A stretch of 33,040 bases of DNA from an uncultured Nitrosomonadales bacterium (GTDB lineage: Bacteria; Pseudomonadota; Gammaproteobacteria; Burkholderiales; Gallionellaceae), in NCBI GenBank assembly GCA_903915035.1, contig CAIWRI010000010.1, forward strand, positions 1 to 33,040, written 5' to 3'. The position numbers were made by a program, and so were the translations under genes. The notes under the pieces are model-generated. The model was not told where the DNA came from. It did no database searches and was given only the letters and a program-made list of their open reading frames with translations. The stretch's first letter is position 1. Every line of letters begins with the position of its first letter. Positions 14,999 to 23,590 of the stretch are shown here, piece by piece.

Positions 14999-15919
14999 CT
15001 AGACCCATTTCTTTTTTTGCAGGAAGCTGTCATACAACTCGGCTTCCGGCGTGCCGGGCTCAGGATGCCAGTCATAGCGCCATTTCACCAGCGGTGGCAT
15101 GGATAACAGAATGGATTCGGTACGGCCATTCGATTGCAGCCCGAAGATCGTGCCACGGTCGACGACCAGATTAAACTCCACGTAGCGCCCGCGACGATAA
15201 AGCTGGAAGTCACGTTCGCGCTCGCCATACGGCGTATCCTTACGTTTTTCAAGAAGCGGCACATAGGCCGACAGGAAGTGATCCCCCACGCTTTGCTGGA
15301 TGGCAAACGCAGTGTCAAAATCAGGCAGGCTCAAATCGTCAAAGAAAATTCCGCCTATGCCGCGCGGTTCATTACGATGCTTAAGAAAGAAATACTCATC
15401 GCACCACTGCTTGTATTTCGCATGCAAATCGTCACCGAAAGGCGCCAGCGAATTTTTGCATATCTGATGAAAATGTACGGCATCTTCAGTAAATCCGTAA
15501 TAAGGCGTCAAATCCATGCCGCCGCCAAACCAGAATACCGATTCGCCATCCGGCTTATGCGCCATAAAAATACGAACATTAGCATGAGTTGTAGGTGCGT
15601 AAGGATTACGCGGATGCATCACGAGCGACACGCCCATGGCCTCCCAACTGCACCCTGCCAGTTCGGGCCGGTGCGCTGTAGCGGAAGCCGGCATTTTGTC
15701 GCCCTGCACATGCGAAAATGCCACCCCGCCGCGCTCAATGACATTGCCTTCTTCCAGGATGCAGCTAATGCCGCCTCCTGCGCCAATTCCTGATTGCCCA
15801 GGCTCCCGAGTCCACTGATCACGAATGAACTTATTATCATCGACTTGTTCAAGACGCTCAACAATCAATTCCTGCAATTGCAGCAGGTACTCTTTAACAG
15901 CGGCACTGTTTACGCTCAT
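14999..15919 (-). CDS. hemF: Oxygen-dependent coproporphyrinogen III oxidase
   Basis: The protein has 306 residues. All the family's blocks are present: [40 protein letters not shown], and near the end [20 protein letters not shown] followed by [14 protein letters not shown]. The enzyme converts coproporphyrinogen III to protoporphyrinogen IX using O2, late in haem synthesis, in the cytoplasm. ATG 15919 has GGAG five bases upstream; the frame extends to 15964 without a better site. It follows tsaC by 48 bases in the same direction. Needing O2, it points to growth in at least some oxygen; an anaerobic HemN may lie elsewhere. Confidence 0.96.
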   Translation of the reverse strand: MSVNSAAVKEYLLQLQELIVERLEQVDDNKFIRDQWTREPGQSGIGAGGGISCILEEGNVIERGGVAFSHVQGDKMPASATAHRPELAGCSWEAMGVSLVMHPRNPYAPTTHANVRIFMAHKPDGESVFWFGGGMDLTPYYGFTEDAVHFHQICKNSLAPFGDDLHAKYKQWCDEYFFLKHRNEPRGIGGIFFDDLSLPDFDTAFAIQQSVGDHFLSAYVPLLEKRKDTPYGERERDFQLYRRGRYVEFNLVVDRGTIFGLQSNGRTESILLSMPPLVKWRYDWHPEPGTPEAELYDSFLQKKKWV

Positions 15920-15967
15920 TTTTTCTCCGGTGTTTTTTCTAGCGACCCTCTTTAAAGAAGGCAATAA

Positions 15968-16525
15968 TTAACTGCGGATTACCCGGCCATCAGCCCAGGA
16001 CAGTATCCTTGAAGGTTGGCGATATTTCCCAATCAAACCCGGTAACACCCAAACTTTTTTTCCGAACAGGCGCTGACACTGCATATATGTTTTTGCAGGG
16101 CGCATGCCGCTAATGTTGGCACTGGTCGACACCAGCGCACTATTCACACCCCGGCAAAGCTGGCGGGCAAAGCCAAAAGCCGTCAGACGCACAGCCAGGG
16201 TATCGTTCGAGCCCCGCAACCAGCGCGGTGCCGTGCTTTTTACCGGCATCAGATAAGTAATTGCCGCCGCCCCGGCCTCTTGCAAGTGCTGTTGTTGCAC
16301 GGGATTCAGCGGCTGTAAATAGCGCGTCACTTGCTGATAACTCGACGCAATCAGAATCAAGCCCTTGCGCTGTGGCCGCTGCTTTAGCTTTAGTAATCGC
16401 AGTACGGCAGTTCGATTAGCAGGATCACAGCCTAAGCCGTAACAGGACTCAGTCGGGTAGGCGATCAGTCCGCCACGCTTCAAATGGGCAGCGATGCTGC
16501 GATACGATGCTGGATATCGTGTCAC
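15968..16525 (-). CDS. tsaC: L-threonylcarbamoyladenylate synthase, TsaC/Sua5 family
   Basis: The protein has 185 residues, a single YrdC-like domain without the extra Sua5 domain, hence TsaC type. Characteristic stretches are KRGGLIAYPTESCYGLGCDP, KLKQRPQRKGLILIAS and ALVSTSANISGM. It makes the threonylcarbamoyl-AMP used for t6A37 of ANN-decoding tRNAs. The start is GTG 16525, and its GTGA overlaps the purD stop codon by four bases, so translation is coupled to purD. Confidence 0.93.
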   Translation of the reverse strand: MTRYPASYRSIAAHLKRGGLIAYPTESCYGLGCDPANRTAVLRLLKLKQRPQRKGLILIASSYQQVTRYLQPLNPVQQQHLQEAGAAAITYLMPVKSTAPRWLRGSNDTLAVRLTAFGFARQLCRGVNSALVSTSANISGMRPAKTYMQCQRLFGKKVWVLPGLIGKYRQPSRILSWADGRVIRS

Positions 16526-17799
16526 TTCTTGGCATTTAACGCACGGAAACCAATATCCCGGCGCATCTGACGCCCCTCGAAGGAAATGCCATCCGCCACC
16601 TGATAGGCGCGCCGCTGCGCCATGCGCACACTATCACCCAGCGCTGTCACACACAAGACTCGCCCGCCGGAGGTAATAACCCGGCCATCGACCAGCTTCG
16701 TTCCTGCATGAAACACATGCACATCTTCTTCGGATTTGGCAGGCAAGCCGCTGATCACATCTCCGCCGCGCGGCGTATCCGGATAATTGTAAGCCGCCAT
16801 CACCACACCTAAGGCAGTGCGTCTGTCCCATTCAACTTCAATACTGTCAAGCGTGCCGTTGACTGCGTGTTCCAGCAGCGTCAAAAGATCTGATTTCAGG
16901 CGCAGCATGATAGGCTGTGTTTCAGGGTCGCCCATACGGCAGTTGAACTCCAGAACCTTGATACTTCCGTCAGGGGATATCATCAGTCCGGCGTATAAAA
17001 ATCCGCTATAGGTATGGCCTTCCTTTTCCATGCCGTGCACAGTCGGCATGATGACTTCGCGCAGCGCGCGCGCGTACACTTCCGGGGTGACCACCGGTGC
17101 CGGAGAATACGCCCCCATGCCGCCGGTATTCGGCCCAAGATCACCCTCTTCCAGTCGCTTATGATCCTGACTGGTCGCCAGCGGCAGGATATTTTTGCCG
17201 TCCACCATCACGATGAAACTGGCTTCTTCGCCGGTTAAAAATTCTTCGACCACCACCCGTGCGCCCGCATCACCCAATTTGTTGTCAGACAACATCATGT
17301 CGATTGCCTGATGCGCTTCATCCAGACTCATCGCAACCACCACACCCTTGCCTGCCGCCAGACCGTCGGCCTTGATGACAATAGGTGCACCGTGTTTATC
17401 CACGTAAGCATGTGCTGCCGAGACATCACTGAACGTTTCGTAAAACGCGGTAGCAATACCATGCCTCACCATGAAGGCCTTGGCAAAATCCTTGGAGGAT
17501 TCCAACTGCGCCGCAGCTTTGGTGGGCCCGAATATTTTCAGACCCGCTTTGCGGAAAGTATCTACCACGCCTTTGGATAATGGCGCTTCGGGGCCTACCA
17601 CGGTGAGATAGATTTTTTCACGCAAGGCGAAAGCCAGCAATTCATCAATATCGCTGATTTCTACATTTTCTATGCCATTTTCAAGGGCCGTGCCGGCATT
17701 GCCGGGTGCAACATACACTTTTTGTACCTTGGGTGACTGCACCAGACGCCACGCCAGCGCATGCTCACGACCACCACTACCTATTACTAGAATTTTCAT
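16522..17799 (-). CDS. purD: Phosphoribosylamine-glycine ligase
   Basis: The protein has 425 residues, the usual PurD length. It starts MKILVIGSGGREHALAWRL. The ATP-grasp core has APIVIKADGLAAGKGVVVA, DHKRLEEGDLGPNTGGMGAY and VLEFNCRMGDPETQ. It joins glycine to phosphoribosylamine with ATP, step two of purine synthesis. It is followed by the overlapping tsaC. A GGA-type site precedes ATG 17799. Its upstream neighbour purH lies about 800 bases away across repeats, so purD probably needs its own promoter, although the original arrangement may have been purH-purD. Confidence 0.96.
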   Translation of the reverse strand: MKILVIGSGGREHALAWRLVQSPKVQKVYVAPGNAGTALENGIENVEISDIDELLAFALREKIYLTVVGPEAPLSKGVVDTFRKAGLKIFGPTKAAAQLESSKDFAKAFMVRHGIATAFYETFSDVSAAHAYVDKHGAPIVIKADGLAAGKGVVVAMSLDEAHQAIDMMLSDNKLGDAGARVVVEEFLTGEEASFIVMVDGKNILPLATSQDHKRLEEGDLGPNTGGMGAYSPAPVVTPEVYARALREVIMPTVHGMEKEGHTYSGFLYAGLMISPDGSIKVLEFNCRMGDPETQPIMLRLKSDLLTLLEHAVNGTLDSIEVEWDRRTALGVVMAAYNYPDTPRGGDVISGLPAKSEEDVHVFHAGTKLVDGRVITSGGRVLCVTALGDSVRMAQRRAYQVADGISFEGRQMRRDIGFRALNAKK

Positions 17800-17830
17800 G
17801 CGTTTTCCATCTAAAAATGAGAAGGGGAAA

Positions 17831-17882
17831 GGGAGAAGGGTAAAAGCGCGCTCACGGCACTTCCTCCTTTAACCCTGCTCCC
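17831..17882. repeat. Imperfect palindrome upstream of purD
   Basis: GGGAGAAGGGTAAAAG (17831-17846) pairs with CTTTAACCCTGCTCCC (17867-17882) at 14 of 16 positions, loop 20 bases. It lies 32 bases upstream of the purD ATG and resembles the other purine/pyrimidine-rich palindromes here. Confidence 0.5.
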
Positions 17883-17933
17883 TTCAGGTTTTAATAATTT
17901 TTTTGTAAAAATCGCTGCACTACTAGCGCCACA

Positions 17934-18120
17934 TCAAGCGGCGGTGTCATATAGCACCTTGCCTTCTCGTAACGCCCAATAAACTGCCGTAGAACAGGAA
18001 GTCTGCTGCTGATCAATATCCAACTGTGAGCAAACCAGCACGTCACAGAATCACTCTGGACGGTTTGGCCGTGTCGCCCAATAGATGGGCTGCACGGCGG
18101 ATTGTTTGTTCGGAGATCAT
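17934..18120 (-). pseudogene. MNT-type nucleotidyltransferase with its active site deleted
   Basis: From ATG 18120 the frame reads MISEQTIRRAAHLLGDTA then KPSRVIL, followed by TGA (18045-18043). This is the start of a minimal nucleotidyltransferase, which should continue FGSxARG...DSDLD. Instead, overlapping that stop in another frame, the known C-terminal part resumes: DVLVCSQLDIDQQQ, then STAVYWALREGKVLYDTAA and a stop at 17936-17934. About 45 codons carrying the catalytic GS and DxD residues are missing and the two ends are out of frame. Intact relatives are typically paired with HEPN proteins as toxin-antitoxin systems. No HEPN gene was recognised beside it. Confidence 0.7.
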
Positions 18121-18446
18121 AGGAAAACCTTGCTTTTTAACATCCTTTAAATTTGTTAGTCATGCATTTTCTGGCAAGTTCTATCTTCAGCAAAAACGCG
18201 CTGAAAATCGCTAGCGTTGTACTAAATCCGAGCAACTGCCACAGACGCAAGCAGGCCGAGTATAAATATCAAAAGGCCTCTGATTGCAATTTTTGTAAAT
18301 CCAGTTATAGCTATAGTCTTGCGTAGTCTTAACCAAAATCAAGCTGCATTTTTCACCTCACAGTAGCGGAGTAATTCTGAACGGGTCTTCTCCGTTCACG
18401 GCCAATTCCCAGTCCATCATCAGTTCTGTGCATTCCATTTAAGCTC
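18121..18446. other. Non-coding stretch between the MNT remnant and the inverted-repeat element
   Basis: No convincing gene. One minus-strand frame ending at 18222 reads like a membrane helix (LLIFILGLLASVAVARI) but has no usable start codon or ribosome site. Another short minus-strand frame begins at ATG 18438 (MECTELMMDWELAVNG) and stops after 26 residues. Together with the MNT remnant this looks like decayed accessory DNA. Confidence 0.4.
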
Positions 18447-18571
18447 CGTCATTCCCGCGCAGGCGGGAATCTAGCAGAACATCGTTCCGCAAAGCGGACA
18501 AAACCTAGCTTTTGTCCCGCTACGCGAGGGATTGATCAAATATCTGGATTTCCGCCTGCGCGGGAATGACG
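18447..18571. repeat. 125-base MITE-like element with terminal inverted repeats
   Basis: The left arm, 18447-18471, starts CGTCATTCCCGCGCAGGCGG and the right arm, 18547-18571, is its reverse complement with one mismatch. The interior holds two small stems (TCCGC-AAA-GCGGA at 18486-18498 and a TCCC/GGGA pair near 18513-18530). It lies 36 bases beyond the purH stop. The arms match a motif widespread in intergenic DNA of proteobacteria. No coding capacity, so any movement would need an enzyme from elsewhere. Confidence 0.8.
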
Positions 18572-18606
18572 AACAACCACTCACCACTCGCTCCTCTTCC
18601 CTGCCT

Positions 18607-20172
18607 TTAGTGCCTGAAATGCCTGAATCCAGTATAAACCATCGCGATGCCGTGCTCATCCGCCGCTGCAATCACTTCTGCATCGCGCATCGAACCGCCC
18701 GGTTGAATCACAGCCTTGGCACCTGCTGCTGCCAGTACGTCCAGTCCATCTCGGAACGGGAAGAAGGCATCCGATGCGACCACGGATCCTGCCAGACTCA
18801 AGCCTGCATTCTGCGCCTTGATGGCGGCAATCTTGGTACTGTCTACACGGCTCATCTGCCCCGCACCCACACCCAGCGTCTGCCCGCCCTTGCAGAAGAC
18901 AATCGCATTGGATTTAACATACTTTGCAACGCGCCAGGCGAACAACAGGTCCTGTAACTGTTCTGCGGTCGGTTGCACTTGAGTGACCACTTTGAGTTGC
19001 GTCGCCTGTACATTCAAAATATCCGGTGTCTGTACCAGCAGTCCGCCGCCTACTCGCTTGAAGTCATACTGGTTATGCGCGTTCGACAAAGGCACAACCA
19101 GCACGCGCACATTCTGCTTAGCGGCGGTAACAGCCAGTGCAGCTTCAGTCGCACCCGGCACGATGATGAGTTCGACAAACTGGTTCTCGGTAATCTGTTT
19201 CGCCGTTTGTTCATCCAGCTCCCGATTAAAAGCAATAATGCCGCCGAACGCAGAAGTGGTATCGGTCGCATACGCCAGCTTATAAGCGTTCAACGGGGTA
19301 TCTGCAATCGCCACGCCGCACGGATTGGCATGCTTGACGATCACGCAGGCGCACTGATCAAAAGTCTTCACCAGTTCCCAGGTCGCATCCGCATCACCGA
19401 CGTTGTTGTAGGATAGCTCCTTGCCCTGTACCTGAGTGTAATTGGCGATACTGCCCGCCAGCGGTGTCAGGTCGCGGTAAAACGCGGCTTTTTGATGCGG
19501 ATTCTCGCCGTAGCGCATTTCCTGCACCTTGGCGAAGTTAAAGTTGATCTGCGCAGGAAAATCGCTGCGAGTGCCATCACTGTTCACCGTAGTCAGGTAA
19601 TTGCTGATCGCGGCGTCATAGGCTGCGGTATGCGAAAAGGCTTTTTTGGCCAGATCAAAGCGTGTCACATCCGACACGGCGCCATTGTTGGTCTGCATCT
19701 CTGCCAGCACGTCGGCGTAATCCAGCGGATCGGTGACAATCGCAACGTGCCCGTGATTCTTGGCCGCGGCGCGCACCATAGTAGGACCGCCAATATCGAT
19801 ATTCTCGATCGCGTCAATCAGCGAACAGTCAGGTTTCGCTATGGTCGCCGCAAAAGGATACAAATTCACGACCACCAAATCTATCGTTGGAATACCGTGT
19901 TTCGCCAGCGTGGCAACATGTTCGGGCAAATCGCGGCGCGCCAGGATACCGGCATGCACCTTGGGTTGCAGCGTTTTGACGCGACCGTCGAGCATTTCCG
20001 GGAAACCTGTGTAATCCGCCACTTCGGTAACCGGGATGCCATTGTCACTAAATAGTTTAGCTGTGCCGCCAGTGGAGAGAATTTTTACACCGAGATCATT
20101 TAAACCTCTTGCGAATTCGAGTACGCCGGATTTATCCGAAACGCTGATAAGTGCTTGTTTGATCGTTGCCAT
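18607..20172 (-). CDS. purH: Bifunctional AICAR formyltransferase/IMP cyclohydrolase
   Basis: The protein has 521 residues. The N-terminal ~200 are the MGS-like cyclohydrolase domain, with [31 protein letters not shown] and [16 protein letters not shown]. The C-terminal part is AICAR transformylase, with [30 protein letters not shown] (catalytic Lys-His), [17 protein letters not shown] and the terminal GFRHFRH. It carries out the last two steps of IMP synthesis. It follows fis by 79 bases on the same strand, continuing dusB-fis-purH, an order often seen in betaproteobacteria. Two hairpins lie in the gap and could tune readthrough. Confidence 0.97.
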   Translation of the reverse strand: MATIKQALISVSDKSGVLEFARGLNDLGVKILSTGGTAKLFSDNGIPVTEVADYTGFPEMLDGRVKTLQPKVHAGILARRDLPEHVATLAKHGIPTIDLVVVNLYPFAATIAKPDCSLIDAIENIDIGGPTMVRAAAKNHGHVAIVTDPLDYADVLAEMQTNNGAVSDVTRFDLAKKAFSHTAAYDAAISNYLTTVNSDGTRSDFPAQINFNFAKVQEMRYGENPHQKAAFYRDLTPLAGSIANYTQVQGKELSYNNVGDADATWELVKTFDQCACVIVKHANPCGVAIADTPLNAYKLAYATDTTSAFGGIIAFNRELDEQTAKQITENQFVELIIVPGATEAALAVTAAKQNVRVLVVPLSNAHNQYDFKRVGGGLLVQTPDILNVQATQLKVVTQVQPTAEQLQDLLFAWRVAKYVKSNAIVFCKGGQTLGVGAGQMSRVDSTKIAAIKAQNAGLSLAGSVVASDAFFPFRDGLDVLAAAGAKAVIQPGGSMRDAEVIAAADEHGIAMVYTGFRHFRH

Positions 20173-20208
20173 ATTGAAGTCCAGATAATTGATAATTGTT
20201 AGTTACAG

Positions 20209-20253
20209 GTCGGGATTTATCCCGACACCATCAAGCCGGGCGAAGCCCGGCTT
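20209..20253. other. Two adjacent hairpins between fis and purH
   Basis: AAGCCGGGC-GAA-GCCCGGCTT (20233-20253) overlaps the last two bases of fis. GTCGGGAT-TT-ATCCCGAC (20209-20226) follows in the minus direction. Neither has a T-run, so they look like partial terminators, RNA-stabilising stems or repeat units. Confidence 0.55.
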
Positions 20254-20497
20254 ATTCGATGCCGTGCAGCAACATTTTTTTGCGCAAGGTGTTGCGATTG
20301 ATACCCAACATGGCGGATGCACGCGACTGATTGCCGCCTACCTGCGCCAGCACAATCTCAACCAGCGGTTTTTCGACGCAGTTCATCACCATATTATACA
20401 AATCACAGTCCGGCTCTTCGCCATCGAGATCACTGAAATATTCGGTCAAAGCCCTGCGCACATAGTGTGCCATTTCATTTTCATTTATCGCACTCAT
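20252..20497 (-). CDS. fis: Fis-family nucleoid DNA-binding protein
   Basis: The protein has 81 residues, shorter than E. coli Fis (98), as usual in betaproteobacteria. The C-terminal helix-turn-helix is clear: LAQVGGNQSRASAMLGINR followed by NTLRKKM. The acidic N-terminus (FSDLDGEEPDCD) precedes the dimer helix. Fis bends DNA and helps shape the nucleoid and the growth-rate control of stable RNA promoters. Its ATG overlaps the dusB stop (ATGA), the same coupling known in many proteobacteria. Confidence 0.93.
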   Translation of the reverse strand: MSAINENEMAHYVRRALTEYFSDLDGEEPDCDLYNMVMNCVEKPLVEIVLAQVGGNQSRASAMLGINRNTLRKKMLLHGIE

Positions 20498-21501
20498 GCT
20501 GCCAGCTCCTCAATATAATTCAACTGTAATCCGCGCTGCGCCTGCTCTGCAAAAAACTCATCCACAGCGGCGTGTTGCGCTTCCGGGGTTTCCAGCTGAT
20601 TCATCTGATGGCGAAAGTGCGCAGAACCTGCCAGCCCTTTTGTATACCAGGAAATATGTTTGCGTGCGATGCGCAAACCCGTATGCTCGCCATAAAAATT
20701 ATACAATTCAAGTACATGTGCCAACAAAACACGATGTATTTCTGCCACTTCAGGCGCAGGTAAATGCATGCCTGTTTGTAAAAAATATTCAATTTCACGA
20801 AACAGCCAGGGACGCCCTTGCGCCGCACGGCCTATCATTACCGCGTCCGCGCCCGAATACTGCAATACGAAGCGCGCCTTTTCCGGTGTGGTGATATCAC
20901 CGTTGGCGATGATAGGAATAGACACCGCCGCTTTAACCGCAGCGATGGTATCGTATTCGGCATTCCCTGTGTACGCGCAGGCTCGCGTGCGTCCGTGTAT
21001 CGCCAATGCCTGTATCCCTGCCGCTTCTGCAATTTGCGCGATACGTACCGCATTGCGATTATGCGTATCCCAGCCGGTACGGATTTTGAGTGTCACCGGC
21101 GCATTAACTGCACCCACCACCGCTTCGAGCAGCTTTGCAACCAGCGGTTCGTTTTGCAGCAAGGCGGAACCCGCCATCACATTGCAGATTTTTTTTGCCG
21201 GACAACCCATGTTGATGTCGATGATTTGCGCACCGTGATCCACATTATATTTCGCCGCATCCGCCAGCATTTTTGCATCAGCACCTACGATCTGTACCGA
21301 AATCGGATCAGCTTCACCTTCATGATTGGCGCGGCGCCTGGTCTTTTCAGAACCATACAGCAGCGAATTGGACGCCACCATTTCACTCACCGCCATCCCC
21401 GCCCCCATGCGTTTGCACAGCATGCGGAAAGGCCGGTCAGTTACCCCTGCCATAGGGGCAACAATGAGATTATTTTTAAGTTCGTAAGGGCCGATGCGCA
21501 T
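20494..21501 (-). CDS. dusB: tRNA-dihydrouridine synthase B
   Basis: The protein has 335 residues. The TIM-barrel FMN domain begins LIVAPMAGVTDRPFRMLC. The catalytic loop is INMGCPAKKICNVMAGSALL, where the cysteine of KICN is the conserved proton donor. ALAIHGRTRACAYTG and PIIANGDITTPEKA are also conserved. It reduces uridines in the D-loop of tRNA using NADPH. AGGAAA precedes ATG 21501. It is the first gene of dusB-fis, separated from a divergent UbiH-type gene by a short shared promoter region. Confidence 0.95.
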   Translation of the reverse strand: MRIGPYELKNNLIVAPMAGVTDRPFRMLCKRMGAGMAVSEMVASNSLLYGSEKTRRRANHEGEADPISVQIVGADAKMLADAAKYNVDHGAQIIDINMGCPAKKICNVMAGSALLQNEPLVAKLLEAVVGAVNAPVTLKIRTGWDTHNRNAVRIAQIAEAAGIQALAIHGRTRACAYTGNAEYDTIAAVKAAVSIPIIANGDITTPEKARFVLQYSGADAVMIGRAAQGRPWLFREIEYFLQTGMHLPAPEVAEIHRVLLAHVLELYNFYGEHTGLRIARKHISWYTKGLAGSAHFRHQMNQLETPEAQHAAVDEFFAEQAQRGLQLNYIEELAA

Positions 21502-21526
21502 AGCTAAATTTCCTAAAGGGTTGCAG

Positions 21527-21534
21527 ATTATAAT
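21527..21534. promoter_or_regulatory. Palindromic -10 element shared by dusB and the UbiH-type gene
   Basis: ATTATAAT is its own reverse complement and contains TATAAT on both strands (plus 21529-21534, minus 21532-21527). It lies between divergent starts at 21501 and 21576. The -35 regions are weak on both sides, so only the -10 is offered. Confidence 0.4.
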
Positions 21535-21575
21535 GCATGCGGACAGGCAAGGAAAATATCGCTATCATTAGGCCT

Positions 21576-22805
21576 ATGAAAACTTCAACAAATTATGATG
21601 TCGTGGTGATTGGCGGCGGCCTGGTAGGTGCCAGCCTGGCCGCTGCATTGAAAAACAGCGGACTGACTTTAGCGCTGGTGGAAGCGGGTACACCACCTGC
21701 ACTGGGCGACACGCTCCCTGACGACTGGGACAGCCGCATTTATGCTGTAAGTCCCGGCAGCCGCCGCTTTCTTGAACAGTCCGGCGCGTGGTCACTGCTT
21801 GATCAGACCCGCATTTCACCTGTGGAAGAGATGCGCGTCTTTGCTGACAACGATCCTCCGGCCAAGACCGGATTAAATTTTATTGGAGGGCTTGGAACCG
21901 GCTCGAAAATAAAATTTTCCGCCTATCAAATGGGTGTCCCTGAACTTGCCTTCATACTGGAAAATCGCCTGTTACAAGATGCGCTGTGGCAAGTAATGAG
22001 GCAGCAGGATAATCTCACCTTGTTAAATCCGGCGCGTTGTACCGCGCTCTCTTTCACTGGCCAGGCTGCCGAACTCACGCTGGAAGACGGTCGCACCCTG
22101 AATGCCAAGTTAATCGTCGGAGCTGACGGACGCAATTCATGGGTACGCAACCAGGCGGGCATCGGTGCTGCACCGATAGACTATCAACAACATGGCGTGG
22201 TGGCCAACTTCAACTGCGAACGGTCACATCGCGGCATCGCCCACCAATGGTTTCATCCTGACGGTATCTTAGCTTTGCTGCCCATGCCCGGGCAACGAGT
22301 GTCCATGGTCTGGTCGGTTAGTCCGGAAAAATCAGCTGAGTTATGCTCACTGTCATTTGAGGCACTTTGCGAACAAGTAGGCCTCGCATCCCGCAACGTA
22401 CTCGGCCGGCTTCAAGTCATCACAGTACCGGCAGCTTATCCCCTGCGCCTGTTGAGGCTGCCGCACATCAGCGGCAACCGCGTTGCCTTGGTAGGAGACG
22501 CCGCACACAACATGCACCCGCTGGCAGGGCAAGGCGTCAACACCGGTTTTCGCGATGCGCGTGAACTTGCCGGACAACTGCTTAATCGCGGCGGCTGTAC
22601 AGACTGTGGCGATGCACAACTGCTGCAGCGTTACGACAGAAAGCGCAAAGAAGACATTACCACAATGCAGGGCACGACTTACGGGTTGAAAAATCTGTTT
22701 TGCAATGAAGATCCGTTGTTGCGTACCCTGCGCAATGTCGGTTTAAATATCGCTGATCAGCTCACCCCGCTTAAAAAACTGCTGATGCAACACGCCTTTA
22801 ACTAA
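21576..22805 (+). CDS. UbiH/UbiF/COQ6-family FAD monooxygenase
   Basis: The protein has 409 residues. The FAD-binding start is DVVVIGGGLVGASLAAALKN. The DG motif is LIVGADGRNSWVRNQ. The second FAD motif is RVALVGDAAHNMHPLAGQG, followed by VNTGFRDARELA, diagnostic of ubiquinone-ring hydroxylases. These put hydroxyl groups on the ring at the inner-membrane face using O2. Sequence alone does not tell which ring position. With UbiC-UbiA earlier in the window it supports a ubiquinone-based respiratory chain. ATG 21576 suits the domain start; ATG 21537 is also in frame but overlaps the promoter region. Confidence 0.93.
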   Translation: MKTSTNYDVVVIGGGLVGASLAAALKNSGLTLALVEAGTPPALGDTLPDDWDSRIYAVSPGSRRFLEQSGAWSLLDQTRISPVEEMRVFADNDPPAKTGLNFIGGLGTGSKIKFSAYQMGVPELAFILENRLLQDALWQVMRQQDNLTLLNPARCTALSFTGQAAELTLEDGRTLNAKLIVGADGRNSWVRNQAGIGAAPIDYQQHGVVANFNCERSHRGIAHQWFHPDGILALLPMPGQRVSMVWSVSPEKSAELCSLSFEALCEQVGLASRNVLGRLQVITVPAAYPLRLLRLPHISGNRVALVGDAAHNMHPLAGQGVNTGFRDARELAGQLLNRGGCTDCGDAQLLQRYDRKRKEDITTMQGTTYGLKNLFCNEDPLLRTLRNVGLNIADQLTPLKKLLMQHAFN

Positions 22806-22818
22806 CCGAATAAAAACC

Positions 22819-23538
22819 ATGAAAATGAATGTAATGAGTTTCAGTAAAAAACTACTCCCCCTGTTACTGTTTTTCAGCATCACCGGCGCGCACGCAGGCG
22901 AAGCGGAAATTCGCAAGTCCCTGCAAAACAAGTTTCCCGGCATTGGCGGGTTGGATTCAATTGTAAAAACGCCTTACGCCGGGCTTTATGAAGTAATCGT
23001 AGGCGATAAAATCTTATATACCGATGCGGCAGGTCTGTACCTGTTCGACGGTAACGTAATTGACACCAAGACTCATACCGATCTGACGGAACTACGCCGG
23101 CATCAACTGTTTGCCATCAACTTCAACAAACTTCCGCTTGAACTGGCGGTTAAAAAGGTAAAAGGTAATGGCAAGCGCAAACTTGCCTTTTTCACCGATC
23201 CGAATTGCAGCTATTGCAAAAAACTGGATAAGGAGCTTGCCAAAATTAACGATGTCACGCTCTATATGTTCCTGTACCCGATATTTCCCGGATCGGATGA
23301 GCTTGTACGCAACGTACACTGCGCAAAAGACCCGGTCAAGGCATGGGATGACTTGATGCAAAAAGGCATTCAACCGGCTCAGGTTAGCTGCAATACCAAC
23401 ACCGAGCAGGTCATGGCGCTTGGCAAAAAGCTGAAGGTCAACGGTACGCCCAACCTGATTTTCGCCGACGGCACACAAGTTCCCGGTTATTTGCCTGCCG
23501 AAGAGCTGGAAAGATATTTAAACGGGCAAACCAAGTAG
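22819..23538 (+). CDS. dsbC: Thiol:disulfide interchange protein DsbC
   Basis: The protein has 239 residues. Signal peptide 1-26 ends AHA. Residues ~27-95 are the small dimerisation domain. The thioredoxin-fold part has AFFTDPNCSYCKKLD, active site CSYC (130-133), a second cysteine pair (168 and 191) and the cis-proline NGTPNL (Thr210-Pro211). It is a periplasmic disulfide isomerase kept reduced by DsbD. It follows the UbiH-type gene by 13 bases and may be co-transcribed. Two nearby ATGs (22825, 22834) are possible alternative starts. A hairpin follows the stop. Confidence 0.93.
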   Translation: MKMNVMSFSKKLLPLLLFFSITGAHAGEAEIRKSLQNKFPGIGGLDSIVKTPYAGLYEVIVGDKILYTDAAGLYLFDGNVIDTKTHTDLTELRRHQLFAINFNKLPLELAVKKVKGNGKRKLAFFTDPNCSYCKKLDKELAKINDVTLYMFLYPIFPGSDELVRNVHCAKDPVKAWDDLMQKGIQPAQVSCNTNTEQVMALGKKLKVNGTPNLIFADGTQVPGYLPAEELERYLNGQTK

Positions 23539-23549
23539 CAGTTCTGAAC

Positions 23550-23579
23550 GGGTACCTGATAGCGTGACATCAGTTACCC
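23550..23579. terminator. Hairpin between convergent dsbC and nadA
   Basis: GGGTACCTGAT (23550-23560) pairs with ATCAGTTACCC (23569-23579) with one mismatch and an 8-base loop. It sits in the 52-base gap between converging stops and could act for both strands, although T-runs are poor. Confidence 0.5.
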
Positions 23580-23590
23580 AATTTCACCTC

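Noticed and set aside
18222-18345. Small hydrophobic minus-strand peptide
   Set aside because: Membrane-like ending but no start codon with a ribosome site; likely part of decayed DNA.
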